Below the pieces are notes generated by a model. It did no database searches and was not told the DNA's origin. It worked only from the letters and a program-made list of their open reading frames with translations. From the NCBI RefSeq assembly GCF_037102585.1, contig NW_027043820.1, positions 62,001-126,000 on the forward strand: DNA of 64,000 nt, read 5' to 3'. The DNA is from Saccharomycopsis crataegensis. Its lineage: Eukaryota; Ascomycota; Saccharomycetes; Ascoideales; Saccharomycopsidaceae. Each line of letters begins with the position of its first letter. Position 1 is the first letter of the stretch. A program made the position numbers and the translations under genes. Of this stretch, positions 11,401 to 21,854 are shown one piece after another.

Positions 11401-11858
11401 AAAGTGAAGGATGGTTTAGAATCTTTGGTGGAAGGAGGTGTTGATTTATTATTTTGTTGAGGATCTTTAGATGATTTATCATGATTATTTTCACTAGTGG
11501 TAGATGACGATTCTTTTATTGTGTTATCAACTGAGTGTTGATGATCCTCTTCATTCGCGGTTTTGAAAGACAATTGATCTGCTGATACGATGCTGGTTGT
11601 TTTATGATGGGATGTAAATGAGCTATTACTGGTGATTTTCAAAAGCGCTGGATCATTTGATTTCTCGTTGGATAATGAACAAGTGGAAGAGGAGAAAGAC
11701 CCGGACGGTGGTGATCTGGGATGGTTTTTTAGCTGGTCTCTGATGCCTTTTGCGAAAGATTGGCTGGTATCAAACAAGATCTCGTCGGAAGATGGCTGAT
11801 CAGACGATGACGGATGATGGTGTTCTTGTAAAGGGGTGGCTGCGGATACTGAAGTCAT
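8421..11858 (-). CDS. BNI4: Bni4, bud-neck scaffold linking septins, PP1 and chitin synthase III
   Basis: 1145 aa, longer than the 892 aa of S. cerevisiae Bni4. Most of the length is low-complexity Ser/Thr/Asn-rich sequence with a Gln run encoded by CAG/CAA repeats (near 8873-8897), as usual for this scaffold. The call rests on the last 70 residues: an RVKF motif, the RVxF docking site for PP1 (Glc7), followed by SSRIILYETYNADDYDRHPE, ATCNQLTPLLAQQI and the terminal SRCYTHFF, which is the conserved Bni4 C-terminus. Bni4 brings Glc7 and Chs4/Chs3 to the mother side of the bud neck to place the chitin ring. CTG codons occur in Ser-rich runs such as SQ(CTG)SPAS, which reads more naturally with serine. 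Confidence 0.9.
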   Translation of the reverse strand: MTSVSAATPLQEHHHPSSSDQPSSDEILFDTSQSFAKGIRDQLKNHPRSPPSGSFSSSTCSLSNEKSNDPALLKITSNSSFTSHHKTTSIVSADQLSFKTANEEDHQHSVDNTIKESSSTTSENNHDKSSKDPQQNNKSTPPSTKDSKPSFTLSNSSIKRSGSLIGVSTASISVAAAVATTTTTNAIGTLSRNDSTAKEVVTAAKNHQRQQSSASEFTEDFGKVADQKWKRKPPATVYKEEDDEEEAKKPSSAPPVAVIQKSNLQPTIPKIATAPSTTTTTSPTKSSAKINRRSFFGFGNKPTQTSISDPVLITDNSNISDSKLQVPEALQTIQQQQKQLFGDVPKNYIPTQNQNTPSATTIDNSSNNTTPKNKNTNANLSVNDTPTKSKRFSRLPSRKPSLASLFTTYTASSNTSTANNNNTHSSSALQPAKKSSSLKSFFKYKKSMSTNNLNSSLRANQQPSSNHLKSASNLDLHAAYRNGQSNGYGGDSYSMMSLSMDSRSISSNATTRTSISTFKKQILNKFRSKNNTQSSGSSVFTFKKNSNDSRKSRVDNTDATSIRTSNTANFNYAISNMAKQNQENNSNNEPSIVINGVDDSGFCTPKKTSGSVNESFGDSTIKRDMTSPLSTGSEDTSKKPSVSIPADLSGTADNEVTTESLLSPELKNFDEGDILFPKSLDLKEVNNIVSIERKLSTKRADSVRKNRNSIEVKAKEGGMTVEIGKEVNEPNAGGLKKTNSILKKKATGKEKDLENDVIQEVSKEDSFAEDKIETPNGDSAIKDDAKNFEPPASLAVTGSHSKHSSTSSTSDFGIKFEDSNLDLDFTDFQQNGSVYTTDDVSSRSFELNDELERNLRAVNRNEIITAASKQQELNEKLNRAKVPGINTGSSNLAKNVPTSNNNYTKVVNDQSATAPVNPGAKKPPTQANGKSKGGFINSFKNIYNRSSENVNKAASSPPSSSSSPPPASQAHRPQPPTIEVTDTNNRYQQQQQQQQSPSTPPNKKRYSHRSTLSSGSTVSSHSQHQYGHRRNNLSSNSFNSIVGASQLSPASSGQSRRLGNHPYGARSNNSSNIYLGNNGGSHRVKFSSRIILYETYNADDYDRHPEIATCNQLTPLLAQQIREELNTFKAQMPIHDESRCYTHFF

Positions 11859-12598
11859 TGTGAGAGAAAGAAGAACAAGGACACAGAAGAATGCTGATGA
11901 TGGGAGGGGAGGGGAATGATAGTACTAGTACTGTTAACGGGACAACACAACACACAGAGAAGCAAACTTATGACATATATATGTGTATAGGACAGCGAAT
12001 GGGCCTCAAGGAACAGGGGGTAGGAGGAACGTGCTAGTAGTGAGTACTAGCAGCAGGAGGCAGCGGTGGTAGTGGTTGTTGTGGAGTGTGTGTTATATCC
12101 GCATATACAATAGTATATATATAACAATATATATATAATAACAATAATAACAACGATAAGTTGTGTGTTGTTCTTTAAAAAATCGCTGGAAAGTTTTTCG
12201 AAATTTCTTTTTTTTTCTTCCTTTTTTTGTGCCTTTTTGTGGGTGTTTTTGCGGGAGTCTCGTGGCTTATCACCCCCTTTCGGCGGTCTTTTTACGCGGT
12301 ATATGTGCTGGTACTACTATGGAAGGTGTGCTCTACAATATATATAATATAGATGCTATATATCACACAAGATAACACAACGTATGGCATATAAAACACC
12401 CGGAGAAATGACAACAGCCAGTTCTCTCCGCCTCTTTTTGTTTTTTTAGTCAGTGTCCACGTGACAGGTGAGAAAATTACGCCAAAAAAATTTTTTTTTT
12501 TTCCTCTTCGCCTTTGATAAGTGAAAAATTCATATCGTATATATATACTGTACTATACTATACTATACTATACTATACTATAATATAATATATATATA
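11859..12598. promoter_or_regulatory. Divergent promoter region of BNI4 and NCL1
   Basis: 740 bases between two divergent starts. The NCL1 side has a CACGTG E-box (12458-12463, Cbf1/Pho4-type), a GTGAAAAATT box (12521-12530, RRPE-like) and a TATA-rich (TATAC)n run just before the ATG. The BNI4 side has alternating TA stretches near 12100-12140 and GT-rich and AGT-rich simple sequence near 12040-12090. Confidence 0.5.
12551..12583. repeat. (TATAC)n pentanucleotide repeat
   Basis: About six head-to-tail TATAC/ACTAT units directly upstream of the NCL1 ATG, running into a TATA-rich stretch. It lies where the 5' leader or the TATA region should be, so length changes could affect expression. Confidence 0.8.
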
Positions 12599-14815
12599 AT
12601 GGGAAAAAGAAATAATAGAGGAGGAAAGAAGTCCTTCGGTAAAAGAGGAGCCTCCAACTGGGTCGAAGTGGCCAAGGAAAACGAAAAGTGGGAATCGTAC
12701 TACAAAACCCAAGGGTTGATCAACGACGATGAATGGGACAGTTTCAAATCTTACTGCCAAAAACAACTCCCATTGACCTTCAGAATCACCGGTTCTAGAA
12801 GCCATCAAAATGAAATCAAACAAATGTTCAAAGAAAAGCACGTGCCAATCTTGTCCAACGTCGATGAAAAATCTCTCAATATTACCACCGAAGAATTGGC
12901 ATCTCTTGAACCTCCTAAGCCAATGAAATGGTATCCTAACGAATTAGCATGGCAATTGAATATTCCAAAAGGGGTGATGAAGAAAAACGAAGCGTTCCAA
13001 AAGACCCAACGTTTTCTTGTTGTCGAAACTGAAGTCGGTAACATTTCTCGTCAAGAAGCAGTGTCGATGATTCCTCCATTACTTCTTGATGTCCAACCTC
13101 ACCATTACGTTTTGGATATGTGTGCGGCTCCTGGTTCCAAGACCGCACAACTTGTGGAAAAACTTCACGAAAACTGTGAAGATTCCATCCCTACCGGGTT
13201 TGTCGTCGCCAACGACTCAGATTACAGAAGATCCCACATGTTGGTCCATCAAGTCAAACGTCTTAACTCCCCAAATTTCGTGGTGATCAACCACGATGGC
13301 CAAATGTTACCAAAGTTCAGATTACAGCCAGACGGGCCATACGTCAAATTTGACCGTATCTTGTGTGACGTCCCATGTACCGGGGATGCCACCATGCGTA
13401 AGAACATTAATGTTTGGAGAGACTGGACCATTGGGAATGCTTTAGGGTTGCACACTTTGCAATTGAACATCTTGACCAGAGGGATCCAATACTTGAAACC
13501 TGGCGGACGTTTGGTGTACTCTACTTGCTCTCTTAACCCGGTGGAAAACGAAGCCGTCATCACCGCCGCGTTGAAAAAATTCGAAGGTAAAATCAGATTG
13601 GTCAATGTTTCTAACGAATTGCCAGGATTGGTCAGAAGAGACGGGGTTAGTTCTTGGAAAGTGTTGAACAAAAAAGGTGAAGAACTTGCTAACGTTGAAG
13701 AATTAGAGAAGAAACAAGCCGAAAACCCTGTTGATAACAAGGTCCCAACTACCGTGTTCCCACCATCCGCTGCTGAAGCTGAAGATCTTCATTTGGAATA
13801 TGCGGTCAGAGTTTATCCTCATTTGCAAAACACCGGGGGTTTCTTCATTGCGGTTTTGGAAAAAGTGGTTGATGAACCTGAAGCCAAGCCAGTTGACACT
13901 AAAAAGAGAACTATTGAAGAAGCTGCTGACTCTACCACTACCACTACCGAAGCCGTTGCTGAAGAAGAACCAAACAAGAAGCAAAAAGTCCAAGAAGAAG
14001 AAGTCAAGGTCACTCCGGTGCCAACCATGTCAGAAAAGCAACAAAAGCATCGTTTACCAAGAGACGCCAATGAAGAACCATTTATTTTCATCCCTGAATC
14101 CAACCCGATCCTCAAGAAGTGTTGGTCTTTCTATTCTGTGAGCGATGATTTCCCAAAACACTCTTGTTTGGTGCGTAATGCCACTGGGGAACCAATCAGA
14201 TCGATCTACTTTGTCGCCCCAGTGATCAAGCAAATCTTGACTGTCAACGAAAGTAGACTCAAGTTCATTCATAGTGGGATCAAATTGTTTGTCTCTCAAA
14301 AATCCACCCGTTCTACTGAAGCCCTCTGGAGATTACAAAGTGAGTCTCTCGTGGTGTTGAAGCCATTCTTGGGTAATGCCCGGATGATCGAACTCAAAGA
14401 ATTGGAAGTCCTCAAGAGTTTGCTCATGGAAACTTTCCCAAGTATGACTGCAATGAAGGAATTGAGTCAAAGCTTTTATGATCAAATGTCCCAAGTGGAT
14501 GAAGAAGGTTGTTGTTTCTTGAATGTCTTGAGACCAGATGGCGAAGATATCTTTTTGCCAGTGTGGAAGGGTAAAACTAATATCAACTTGATGTTGAACA
14601 AGCACGATACTTTCGAATTGTTGTACCGTATCTTTGGTATTGAAACTGATAAGAATACTACTTATAAGCAAGATGCTAGTGGTCATAACTCGAGAATTGT
14701 CGTGGGTAAATCGGAAGAATCTAAGGAATCAGAACCTCAAGCTGATGCTGCTAAAGAACCAGAAACTAAGGAAGCAGAATCCAAGGAACCTGAATCTTCC
14801 AATAACGAAGCCTGA
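12599..14815 (+). CDS. NCL1: tRNA (cytosine-5)-methyltransferase Trm4/Ncl1 (NSUN2 family)
   Basis: 738 aa; S. cerevisiae Ncl1 has 684. This nuclear enzyme makes m5C at several tRNA positions using SAM. The N-terminus is basic (RGGKKSFGKRG) and followed by the family's NEKWESYYK. The Rossmann core shows VLDMCAAPGSKTAQ (SAM loop), the CDVPCTGDATMRKN block with motif VI cysteine and the STCSLNPVENEAV block with the motif IV cysteine; the family uses two cysteines, one as nucleophile and one for release. The extra length is a charged linker (about 420-480) and a Lys/Glu-rich tail (about 700-738) with repeated KEPE/KEAE units. The start codon sits right after the TATAC repeat. Confidence 0.95.
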   Translation: MGKRNNRGGKKSFGKRGASNWVEVAKENEKWESYYKTQGLINDDEWDSFKSYCQKQLPLTFRITGSRSHQNEIKQMFKEKHVPILSNVDEKSLNITTEELASLEPPKPMKWYPNELAWQLNIPKGVMKKNEAFQKTQRFLVVETEVGNISRQEAVSMIPPLLLDVQPHHYVLDMCAAPGSKTAQLVEKLHENCEDSIPTGFVVANDSDYRRSHMLVHQVKRLNSPNFVVINHDGQMLPKFRLQPDGPYVKFDRILCDVPCTGDATMRKNINVWRDWTIGNALGLHTLQLNILTRGIQYLKPGGRLVYSTCSLNPVENEAVITAALKKFEGKIRLVNVSNELPGLVRRDGVSSWKVLNKKGEELANVEELEKKQAENPVDNKVPTTVFPPSAAEAEDLHLEYAVRVYPHLQNTGGFFIAVLEKVVDEPEAKPVDTKKRTIEEAADSTTTTTEAVAEEEPNKKQKVQEEEVKVTPVPTMSEKQQKHRLPRDANEEPFIFIPESNPILKKCWSFYSVSDDFPKHSCLVRNATGEPIRSIYFVAPVIKQILTVNESRLKFIHSGIKLFVSQKSTRSTEALWRLQSESLVVLKPFLGNARMIELKELEVLKSLLMETFPSMTAMKELSQSFYDQMSQVDEEGCCFLNVLRPDGEDIFLPVWKGKTNINLMLNKHDTFELLYRIFGIETDKNTTYKQDASGHNSRIVVGKSEESKESEPQADAAKEPETKEAESKEPESSNNEA

Positions 14816-15524
14816 TTAATAACCCTTATCGTACTTTTTTCTTTCAACCTTTTTTGTACCTATTTATACTTTTTTTTTTTGTCATTTTGTTTTGTCTTCC
14901 TCTTCTAAAAAGCAATATGGTTCCTATAATTAGAAACACATCACATCTCTTTCCATTATCATGGCTCAAGGTTGATTGTATAATAGTTTATTAGAATATA
15001 AGTGATTTTTATAGGTCGTTTGTTAACATAAAATGAAAAAAAAATGTCTGCAACATGTAAAGCAACTAAATCCAGGAGACAAATAATTATAGATAATGGA
15101 GGAGTTCTTTATTTTTCTAGAAAAATATTAATTTATTTTGATATATTTATGAGAATATATAATTCAATAAACTTTTTTTTTTGCTTTTTTGTTTTGAATA
15201 TTTTGAGCATCCTCAAGACCTCGAAAACATGCATCAAAAAAAACCCACAATACATAACATTATATAAGACAAAATATCATTAACAAAACTAATCAACTGT
15301 CTTTACTTCTTATAATATCAATCTAAAAAATAACGTTGGCTAAAAAAAAAAAAAAAAAGGAAAATGGAATTTCATTTCATTTTAAGATAAAAAGAGAAAA
15401 AGTGATAAAAAAATGGGCCCATTCCAACATCACTCTGGTCTTGCAAATTTCCAGTGTAGCTACCAGTACTGCTTTGCTATCTGAGCATTTCAATATAATA
15501 TTTTTTGTTGAATCTTCTACTGTA
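14816..15524. other. Convergent 3' intergenic region (NCL1 / BCAS3-like)
   Basis: 709 AT-rich bases between converging genes, with a T run at 14870-14880 and an A run at 15342-15358. No gene, RNA or transposon was recognised; the small + ORFs across it are low-complexity. Confidence 0.5.
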
Positions 15525-17962
15525 TCAACAAATCGTCACTACCAGATCCTCCTGTCGTTGCTGAACATCGACCTCTTTCACCAACATGTTTTCCATCGCA
15601 TGTCGTAAATTCTCCACCCCAAGTTTCTCGCTATTCTCTTCTGTTTCTTCACTGCTATCTTCAAATACCCCCAGATCATTTTGCATCAGTCCTGAGAATA
15701 CCGGTAGCCCAGTGCCTCGACCAAATTGGAAAACGTCAACCGTGAAACCCCGGGCGAATACCTCATAGTTCTTTCTGAAAAGATTAGGATCATCATTGGT
15801 AAGATTATTAACCTCCTCACTAATTGGCGGAGGAGTGGCCGCCGGGCCAGGAGATGGAGTGCCTCGTTTCAGTGACCCACGGCGGGATATTGGTTTCTTT
15901 TTACCACTGACAGGGGTGTCAATCGGAGTTTTTGTCGTCGTCACTGGTTTGCATCCCTTATAAACTCCTGTAGAATCAAGGGGTTCCATAGTGATGTATA
16001 AGTCTTCTTCATGCCGGAAACTACCTCTTGCCTTCCATTGTTTGAAGTTGTAGGTGCCAAATTGTACTGCCCGGCTTTGGTAAAGTGGACTAGTGCTGGC
16101 CAATAAATCACTTGTTTCAAGTTCAATTCGACTAAGCGGATCTTGGGCATGGAAGAATTTCAGCGAGTCCTCGAAAGCATGTGATTGGATATCGATCAAC
16201 AGTTTATGGGATTTTATCTCCTCGACCGTACTAGAAGACAAGTATTCTGGTAATAACGATATTGGTTTAGTTGGAATACTGTATTTCCAAGCCACGCTCC
16301 CATCATTTGGAGAAACCACCACTAGGGTGCCCAATGTTTGATCAATTGACAAAATACAACTTGCGACAAGTGATTCATGCAACGGTCTAGGAATCACCGT
16401 GGTCGCTAATTGGGCTAACTTTGGACCCAAACTGAGTTTTGAGGCCTTAAGCCCTGATAATATCCAATATGAATTTACATAATTAGCAAACCAATGTAAC
16501 GACCCCGAAGTTCGTGTAATAATCCCAATGGCCGAGTCACCAGTGTTCCATAATATTTGATCTATTGACGATGGTGTTCTTCCTCGACTATGTTTTGCCA
16601 CAAGGGAGATCTCGGTTGGCATGCGTGCCAAATCCCAAACATAAACACTGTCACCTCTGGCGTTTACGGTGGCCAAATGAGTGTCATAAGGTGAAAGTGA
16701 CAAATTCGAAATACCATTAGTGCCCCCTGGAGGCGAGAACACCGCTACTGGTTGTTCAGTATTAAGATCTAAAATCACAATAAACTGGGAGCTCGCAAGG
16801 TCTCTTTTTAGCAGACGATTACCGGAATTTATAAAATTGAGCACCGATTCTTTGACATTTTTCGAATTTTCTGGAAACTCGTCCGCCGCAGTTTGTCCTA
16901 GATACGATTTGACTTTATTAGCCCCAAGTTCCGAGAGTTTAAGTGCCCCATCAATGGCTGTTGAACTAAGCGATTTTAGTAATCTATCAAGTAAAGGACC
17001 GGAAACAGGCAATTTCAACGGAGTAACATCAAGTTCTAAGTCTTCTTCTTTCAGCTCATAAACATCAGGTCCTTTTTTTTTAACTTTCTTCTTTTTCTGC
17101 AATTTCTTAAAACTCGAGACAATTTCTTTGGTGTTACTTGGCACGTATGCTAACCACCTCCCACTAACGTCGACCAACGGTTTGCCATCAAAAACCTTGC
17201 ATTGGATGTTCATATTCCCCATGATTTGGTTATTTTTCTTGTTGAAGATTGACACGCATCCTTCATTACTCCCAATGATGAAGAACTCTGTAGTGTTTTT
17301 GAAAGTATAAGGAAACCCTCCAAGCGAAGATGGCGGCAACACAAGCGGTTCTTCTATTAAAGGTCCTTGGCCCATCGAATGGAGTTGGAAATAGTGATCC
17401 CCATGCTGTTTAATACAAATCACTACCACGTAGTATCCATAAGCCCGATAACAATTCAATGGTTTGACACTGGCAATCTGGAAATCATGATTACTATCAC
17501 CACCATTACCAAAATTGGCATGACTGGAATTAACATTTAATGACGCCACGCTAGGAGTAGGGGACTTAGTAACTTTTGGAGAGATTCTTTTACTGGCGAC
17601 AAGAAATAGCGTGCCACCCGCCTTGTCAATATTGGGATTCAGACTATCAGCAGGAGACGGAACCCAATCCCAGACTTCAATTGTGTGTTTATAAGCTATA
17701 AACAATTCTCCATTGGATCCGAATTCAATAATACGTTCCTGAGAGTCAGTTGAGGATACCAATGAAGATGTATTTGAGGATTGAGGGTGGATAGAGATCG
17801 AAGACACGGTTGTCTTCATCTTCTTCCAAGCCAGGGCAGGCGTACCCTTACGCGGTGAGGCTGGGCTAGATTCCGAATAGTTAGCAATGGAAAAAAGAAA
17901 AAACAGTGTTATTGATTGACATACGATTTGAGGATGCGTGTAGGGTCGTTACCAGAAGGCAT
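15525..17962 (-). CDS. BCAS3-like WD40 protein, one intron
   Basis: Two exons on the minus strand: 17962-17925 (38 nt, starting MPSGNDPTRILK) and 17865-15525, together 792 aa. The 59-nt intron 17924-17866 has a GTATGT donor, a TGCTAAC branch box and a TAG acceptor, and the join keeps frame. The N-terminal half reads as beta-propeller repeats. The stretch SLSPYDTHLATVNARGDSVY, then VWDL and HSRGRTPSSI matches the WD40/BCAS3-domain junction of metazoan and plant BCAS3, which binds phosphoinositides with PHAF1 at autophagosome formation sites. A Lys-rich linker (about 250-265) and a Ser/Pro-rich C-terminal segment are lineage-specific. Function in yeast is inferred only from the family. An internal ATG at 17819 would give 764 aa without splicing, but the spliced start is better supported. 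Confidence 0.75.
17866..17924 (-). other. Intron of the BCAS3-like gene (59 nt)
   Basis: On the minus strand: donor GTATGT, a pyrimidine-rich interior, branch box TTGCTAAC and acceptor TAG 16 nt after the branch adenosine region. Removing it joins the 38-nt first exon in frame with the WD40 frame. Confidence 0.85.
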
Positions 17963-18659
17963 TGGAAGGGTGTAATTGGATGATCTGGTGTGTGTGTTTG
18001 ATGCGAAGAGACCCCAACTGATAACAAAACGGCGCGATGAGATGAGCACCAACGTGTCGGGGGAGAAAACCATATTTTGTAGGGTAAGTGCTGAGAACTA
18101 CGCATGGATACATATTTACTAACGTGTAGAGTGCAATGAAATGATCGATACAGTCTTTGTTAGATTCAATAGTAAACGATAGTAATAAGTTAAAAAATAA
18201 GTCCTTTTTCTTTTAAATATCAAGTAAGATATTAATTGTTGGAAATAAAAATTTTATTTAGATACGTAAATAAATTCCTCTCTCAACTAACAAAAAACAA
18301 AAAAAAAAAAAGACTGCTTTCTAGCTTGAATATAAATGAATCGACTACATCAGATTAAAACTATTAATAATGTTGATGTGCACCATGATGCTTCTGATAT
18401 AAATAGCAATGCAAATACAGTGGGGAAAAAAGAGGGTATAAACACACCAAGAGATGGTCGCCTCTAGACTGTCAAGAATACTTGATGCGCCCTGCTTATT
18501 GAGCAAAAGAGTATAAACGAAAGTTTTGAAAACCTTCATAATGATTATATCAGCATTAGTTTAGAATGAAATTTCAAGATAAATATAAATCAAATAAACT
18601 AATAAAAACTGTGACATAGAAAATATTAAATGTAGAAAAATTAACTAGCTTTGGAGTTT
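17963..18659. other. Upstream region of the BCAS3-like gene and AT-rich spacer
   Basis: Contains the BCAS3-like promoter. A GCGATGAGATGAG stretch at about 18034-18046 resembles a PAC box. The rest, to about 18660, is AT-rich without recognisable genes and borders the decayed gene to the right. Confidence 0.4.
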
Positions 18660-18662
18660 CCA

Positions 18663-20393
18663 TTATTCTGATGCACGGTCGCTCTCATCTATGAAGTCAT
18701 CCTCCATGTCAGGTTTTAGGGACAACTCTTCCATAATAAACCCAGGCCCACTTGCCACATATAAGTCTTCACTTTCTGCATCCTTTAAAAGATCATTTCC
18801 TTTTAGGCAAATTTTAAAAAATCCAAATTGATAAATATCAGGTTTATTGATCTGCTCATCAGGTTTGTGATGTTTATTTTGGATTTGGATAGCAGAATAC
18901 GAAAGTAGCTCATTATTGAAATGAGTTGTCATCTTTTTCTTAACTTCTTTATAGGGCATGTACATATTGAGATTTATGCTGACCATATTAGGATCAAAAA
19001 CCTTGATAACATAGACTTTTTCGGGATCATTTGGAACTTGGATACCTGCTTCTCGTATTTCTTGAGCACTTAGTTTCAATACTTGAGAATTCTTAGCAAA
19101 CCCTGTCTGGATTTTTCTCGCAGCATCATTTTCATTAGAATTGATTTTTGATGGAAAACAATTGAAGAGTTTCACTTTCAATAGATTTTTTAAGCGACAT
19201 TTTAGTAATGCTTTTTTTGGCAAGCTTGCCAGTTTTCGTGACACAGAACTTCCTAAACTTCTCAATTTCTTTTGGCTTGAAAAAAGATATGATATAATCT
19301 TTGTGCATCATGATGGAGTTATCAATATACTTTTGAGTTTTCTTTTCATCATGTTGGGGTTTGTAGAGCTCCCTGTAAACTAGCGCAATGAATGCGCTGC
19401 ATGATGACATTGGTCCTGTTGTTTGAAGCGAGCTGCGTGATTTGGTTTAACAATACTCCAATTTCAAATCGAAGACATGGTCCGTATTGTCAAAATCAGG
19501 TATTTTTAAAAAAAAAATAGGTGTAGCTATCCGTTAAAATACCAATTGGTGTGTTGGAGAGCAACATATAAGTGGTAACTTGCCTCAATATCGTCTTGGA
19601 CGCTGCATTGTTCGGTTCCTTATCTTAATTTTTTCTTTTTCTTTGATTGTTCAGTGTAGACTCACCAAGGTCTTCAGCAGCTAAATTGTCCAAAAAAGAA
19701 ACAACATTGCCAATGCTTGGGCGTTTAACCTCACCAACAAAAATGTTTTTTTCCATCGTATTGGAATATTGGGATGCCAGGATGTAACAGTAATCTCGCC
19801 TCTTTTCCCCATAGTGTGGCCAGTATAGTTATATAAGGCGCTTCATACAAATCTTCTGCCAAAATAAACGTCAAGATATCTTCACAGGGTTTAATGAAAA
19901 AGTCATAAACACTTGATAGAAATGTAGTTTCCTTCTCATTCCTTGATGGGTACCCTCTTGTTTTCTTGCCAAAAGAAGCAAACAAGCAAGTGGATAATTG
20001 TGAGTTAGTTTCGCTTGCTGGATCATCATTGATGGAATTTATCGCCTCATTGAAATTCGATTTAATATCTTCCTCATCCATTGCCGTAGCTTCAAGAATA
20101 TTGATCTCTTTCCCAACATGAGAATAGAACCTGCTACTTGTGCTTCCTTTTGGATTGGCAGTTCCCGTTCTGATCCTGGTATCAGGAAAGTAATATGATG
20201 TAGGGAAATATCTGAGGATAGTACATCATAATTTTGATTTTGCCCAAGGATTTTTTCTATTGCGAATAGCTTCAACAAATCTCTTTGTTCTATCACCACC
20301 ATAAGCGCCAATGATATCCTCTACTGTTGGTCCGTACTTGTCATCAATAACATCATCACCATTATCGGCACTAGCATCTTGTTGGTCACTCAT
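18663..20393 (-). pseudogene. Decayed gene remnant, minus strand
   Basis: Several minus-strand open pieces in different frames cover this interval, with protein-like composition but no continuous frame. It looks broken in several places (roughly four or five), so I treat it as a fossil. The left-most opening begins with an ATG at 20393 and an acidic N-terminal block. One central piece carries an E-x-K triad of the kind seen in PD-(D/E)XK nuclease folds. A later piece has VYVIKVFD, reminiscent of the ATP-lysine strand of protein kinases. That combination recalls the nuclease-plus-kinase effector-like genes found in fungi (Crinkler-type), but the assignment is weak. A decayed lineage-specific host gene is the alternative. 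Confidence 0.4.
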
Positions 20394-21726
20394 TTTCAAG
20401 TTTATGAAATGCTTTGTCAAGATAAAATAAAAAAGAAGAAAGAGTAATTACCGCTTCATATTCAGCAACAAATGTGTCAAAATTGAGAAGGAAATAAATT
20501 GTGTATATCATTTGGCCCAGTTATTAGAATATACCATGACGGAAGTATCTAAGCTACGCCTTCAAGCAATCCTATGTATGGTAATGATACTGGATTACTC
20601 CGACTTTGCTGGATTGCTGGTCAGAGACTGTAATTAGTTAGTACTGGTAAAAGTCCTACAAGCAAGTCAGGAAACTGGGGCAATAGTCAGCAACATATTG
20701 TTAGGAGCTTTCTGTGAAAGGTTTTTTTTTTTTTTTTTTCGGTAGGGACCACAACTATAGTTTTGCTGTGGACCTAATCATTGACCAATGGATAGGTTAG
20801 CGTTACAATAGTTGTTGACGAACGACGTTCCTATTGCACTGCAAACTGCACATCATACTATGCCTAAATCTGAGCCAATTATCTTTACCACTAGGTAGAG
20901 TCCTCGACTTTCCTTATGATACTCTGTGTCGGGATAAGGAATGTTAAGGGGCTTCTACTTATCGAGTTCAAACAAGAACAACTCGTAATTGATGATCAAT
21001 CTAATCCTTGTGCTGATGCATCCACTGAAGGACGAAAATCAGGAACTGTTCCCTCAAGTAAAGCCGTTTCCACATGATTGCTAAATCCTGTAATTAATTT
21101 AGTGAGTTCAGCTACCAATACCAATGACCTGATTATTACTGATAGCCTCAGATTATCATAATGGAAGCAAAGCACCCGACAGTAGTAAACTGTGCCTCCT
21201 AAAATAGGAGGCCCGAGGCTTCCATCGAACTATATAAGAGGACTCTGGCCCACTACAAGTACGTAGTAATAAGCTTAAAGTATAAATATAAAGCATTCAT
21301 TTTCAATACCAGGACTCGCTTGTAGCTATTGCGGTGTCTTTGCAAATATAAGTTGTGTCTCATGTTTAATCGACCGATTGGGGGTCTTATATTATAATCC
21401 AACCTAGTGAAGGCTGTATCGAATAAAAAAAAAATGAAATAAATTGTTAAAGTAAGCATAAATGCTGTAATAAAATAATAAAAAAACAAAGTGTAAAAGT
21501 TACGAAGTTTATAAGAGCCAAGTTTAACAAAAGGGTGTTGGGTATATAAGATAATATTACATTATATCATCACGTGTAGATGCACACGGGAGCCACCATC
21601 GTGGGAGATTGGGACTACCAAAATTTTCCAAATCACCACAACACTAACAATAAATTATATAGGACTATCTCGGTAAGTGTACTGTACCGTCACGATATTG
21701 TCTGGAATTAACCAAATCTATACAAT
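20394..21726. other. 1.3-kb gene-free stretch upstream of BCS1
   Basis: No continuous coding frame. It has a 19-base T run at 20720-20739, a short inverted repeat with TCCTAAAATAGGA next to a TATATAA box at 21196-21240 and, near the BCS1 start, a CACGTG E-box at 21571-21576. The TATA/inverted-repeat part resembles LTR promoter architecture, but I could not find paired ends. The last 200 bases are the BCS1 promoter. Confidence 0.4.
21571..21576. promoter_or_regulatory. CACGTG E-box upstream of BCS1
   Basis: A perfect CACGTG about 150 bases before the BCS1 ATG. Cbf1 is the usual binder in yeasts, and in CUG-clade species it also takes part in respiratory and ribosomal gene control; that link is inferred. 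Confidence 0.4.
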
Positions 21727-21817
21727 ATGTTCTCGGCGTTTGGTCCTCCTCCTGGAGGAGGTAATAGCAACAATGGATCTTTCAACGGGTCTCTCACTAA
21801 TCCACCACCAGCCAATG

Positions 21818-21854
<37 letters not shown>

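Noticed and set aside
20697-21420. Possible solo LTR upstream of BCS1 (TATATAA box, inverted repeat)
   Set aside because: No convincing paired terminal motif, target duplication, primer-binding site or second copy in the window. Left as an unexplained gene-free stretch.
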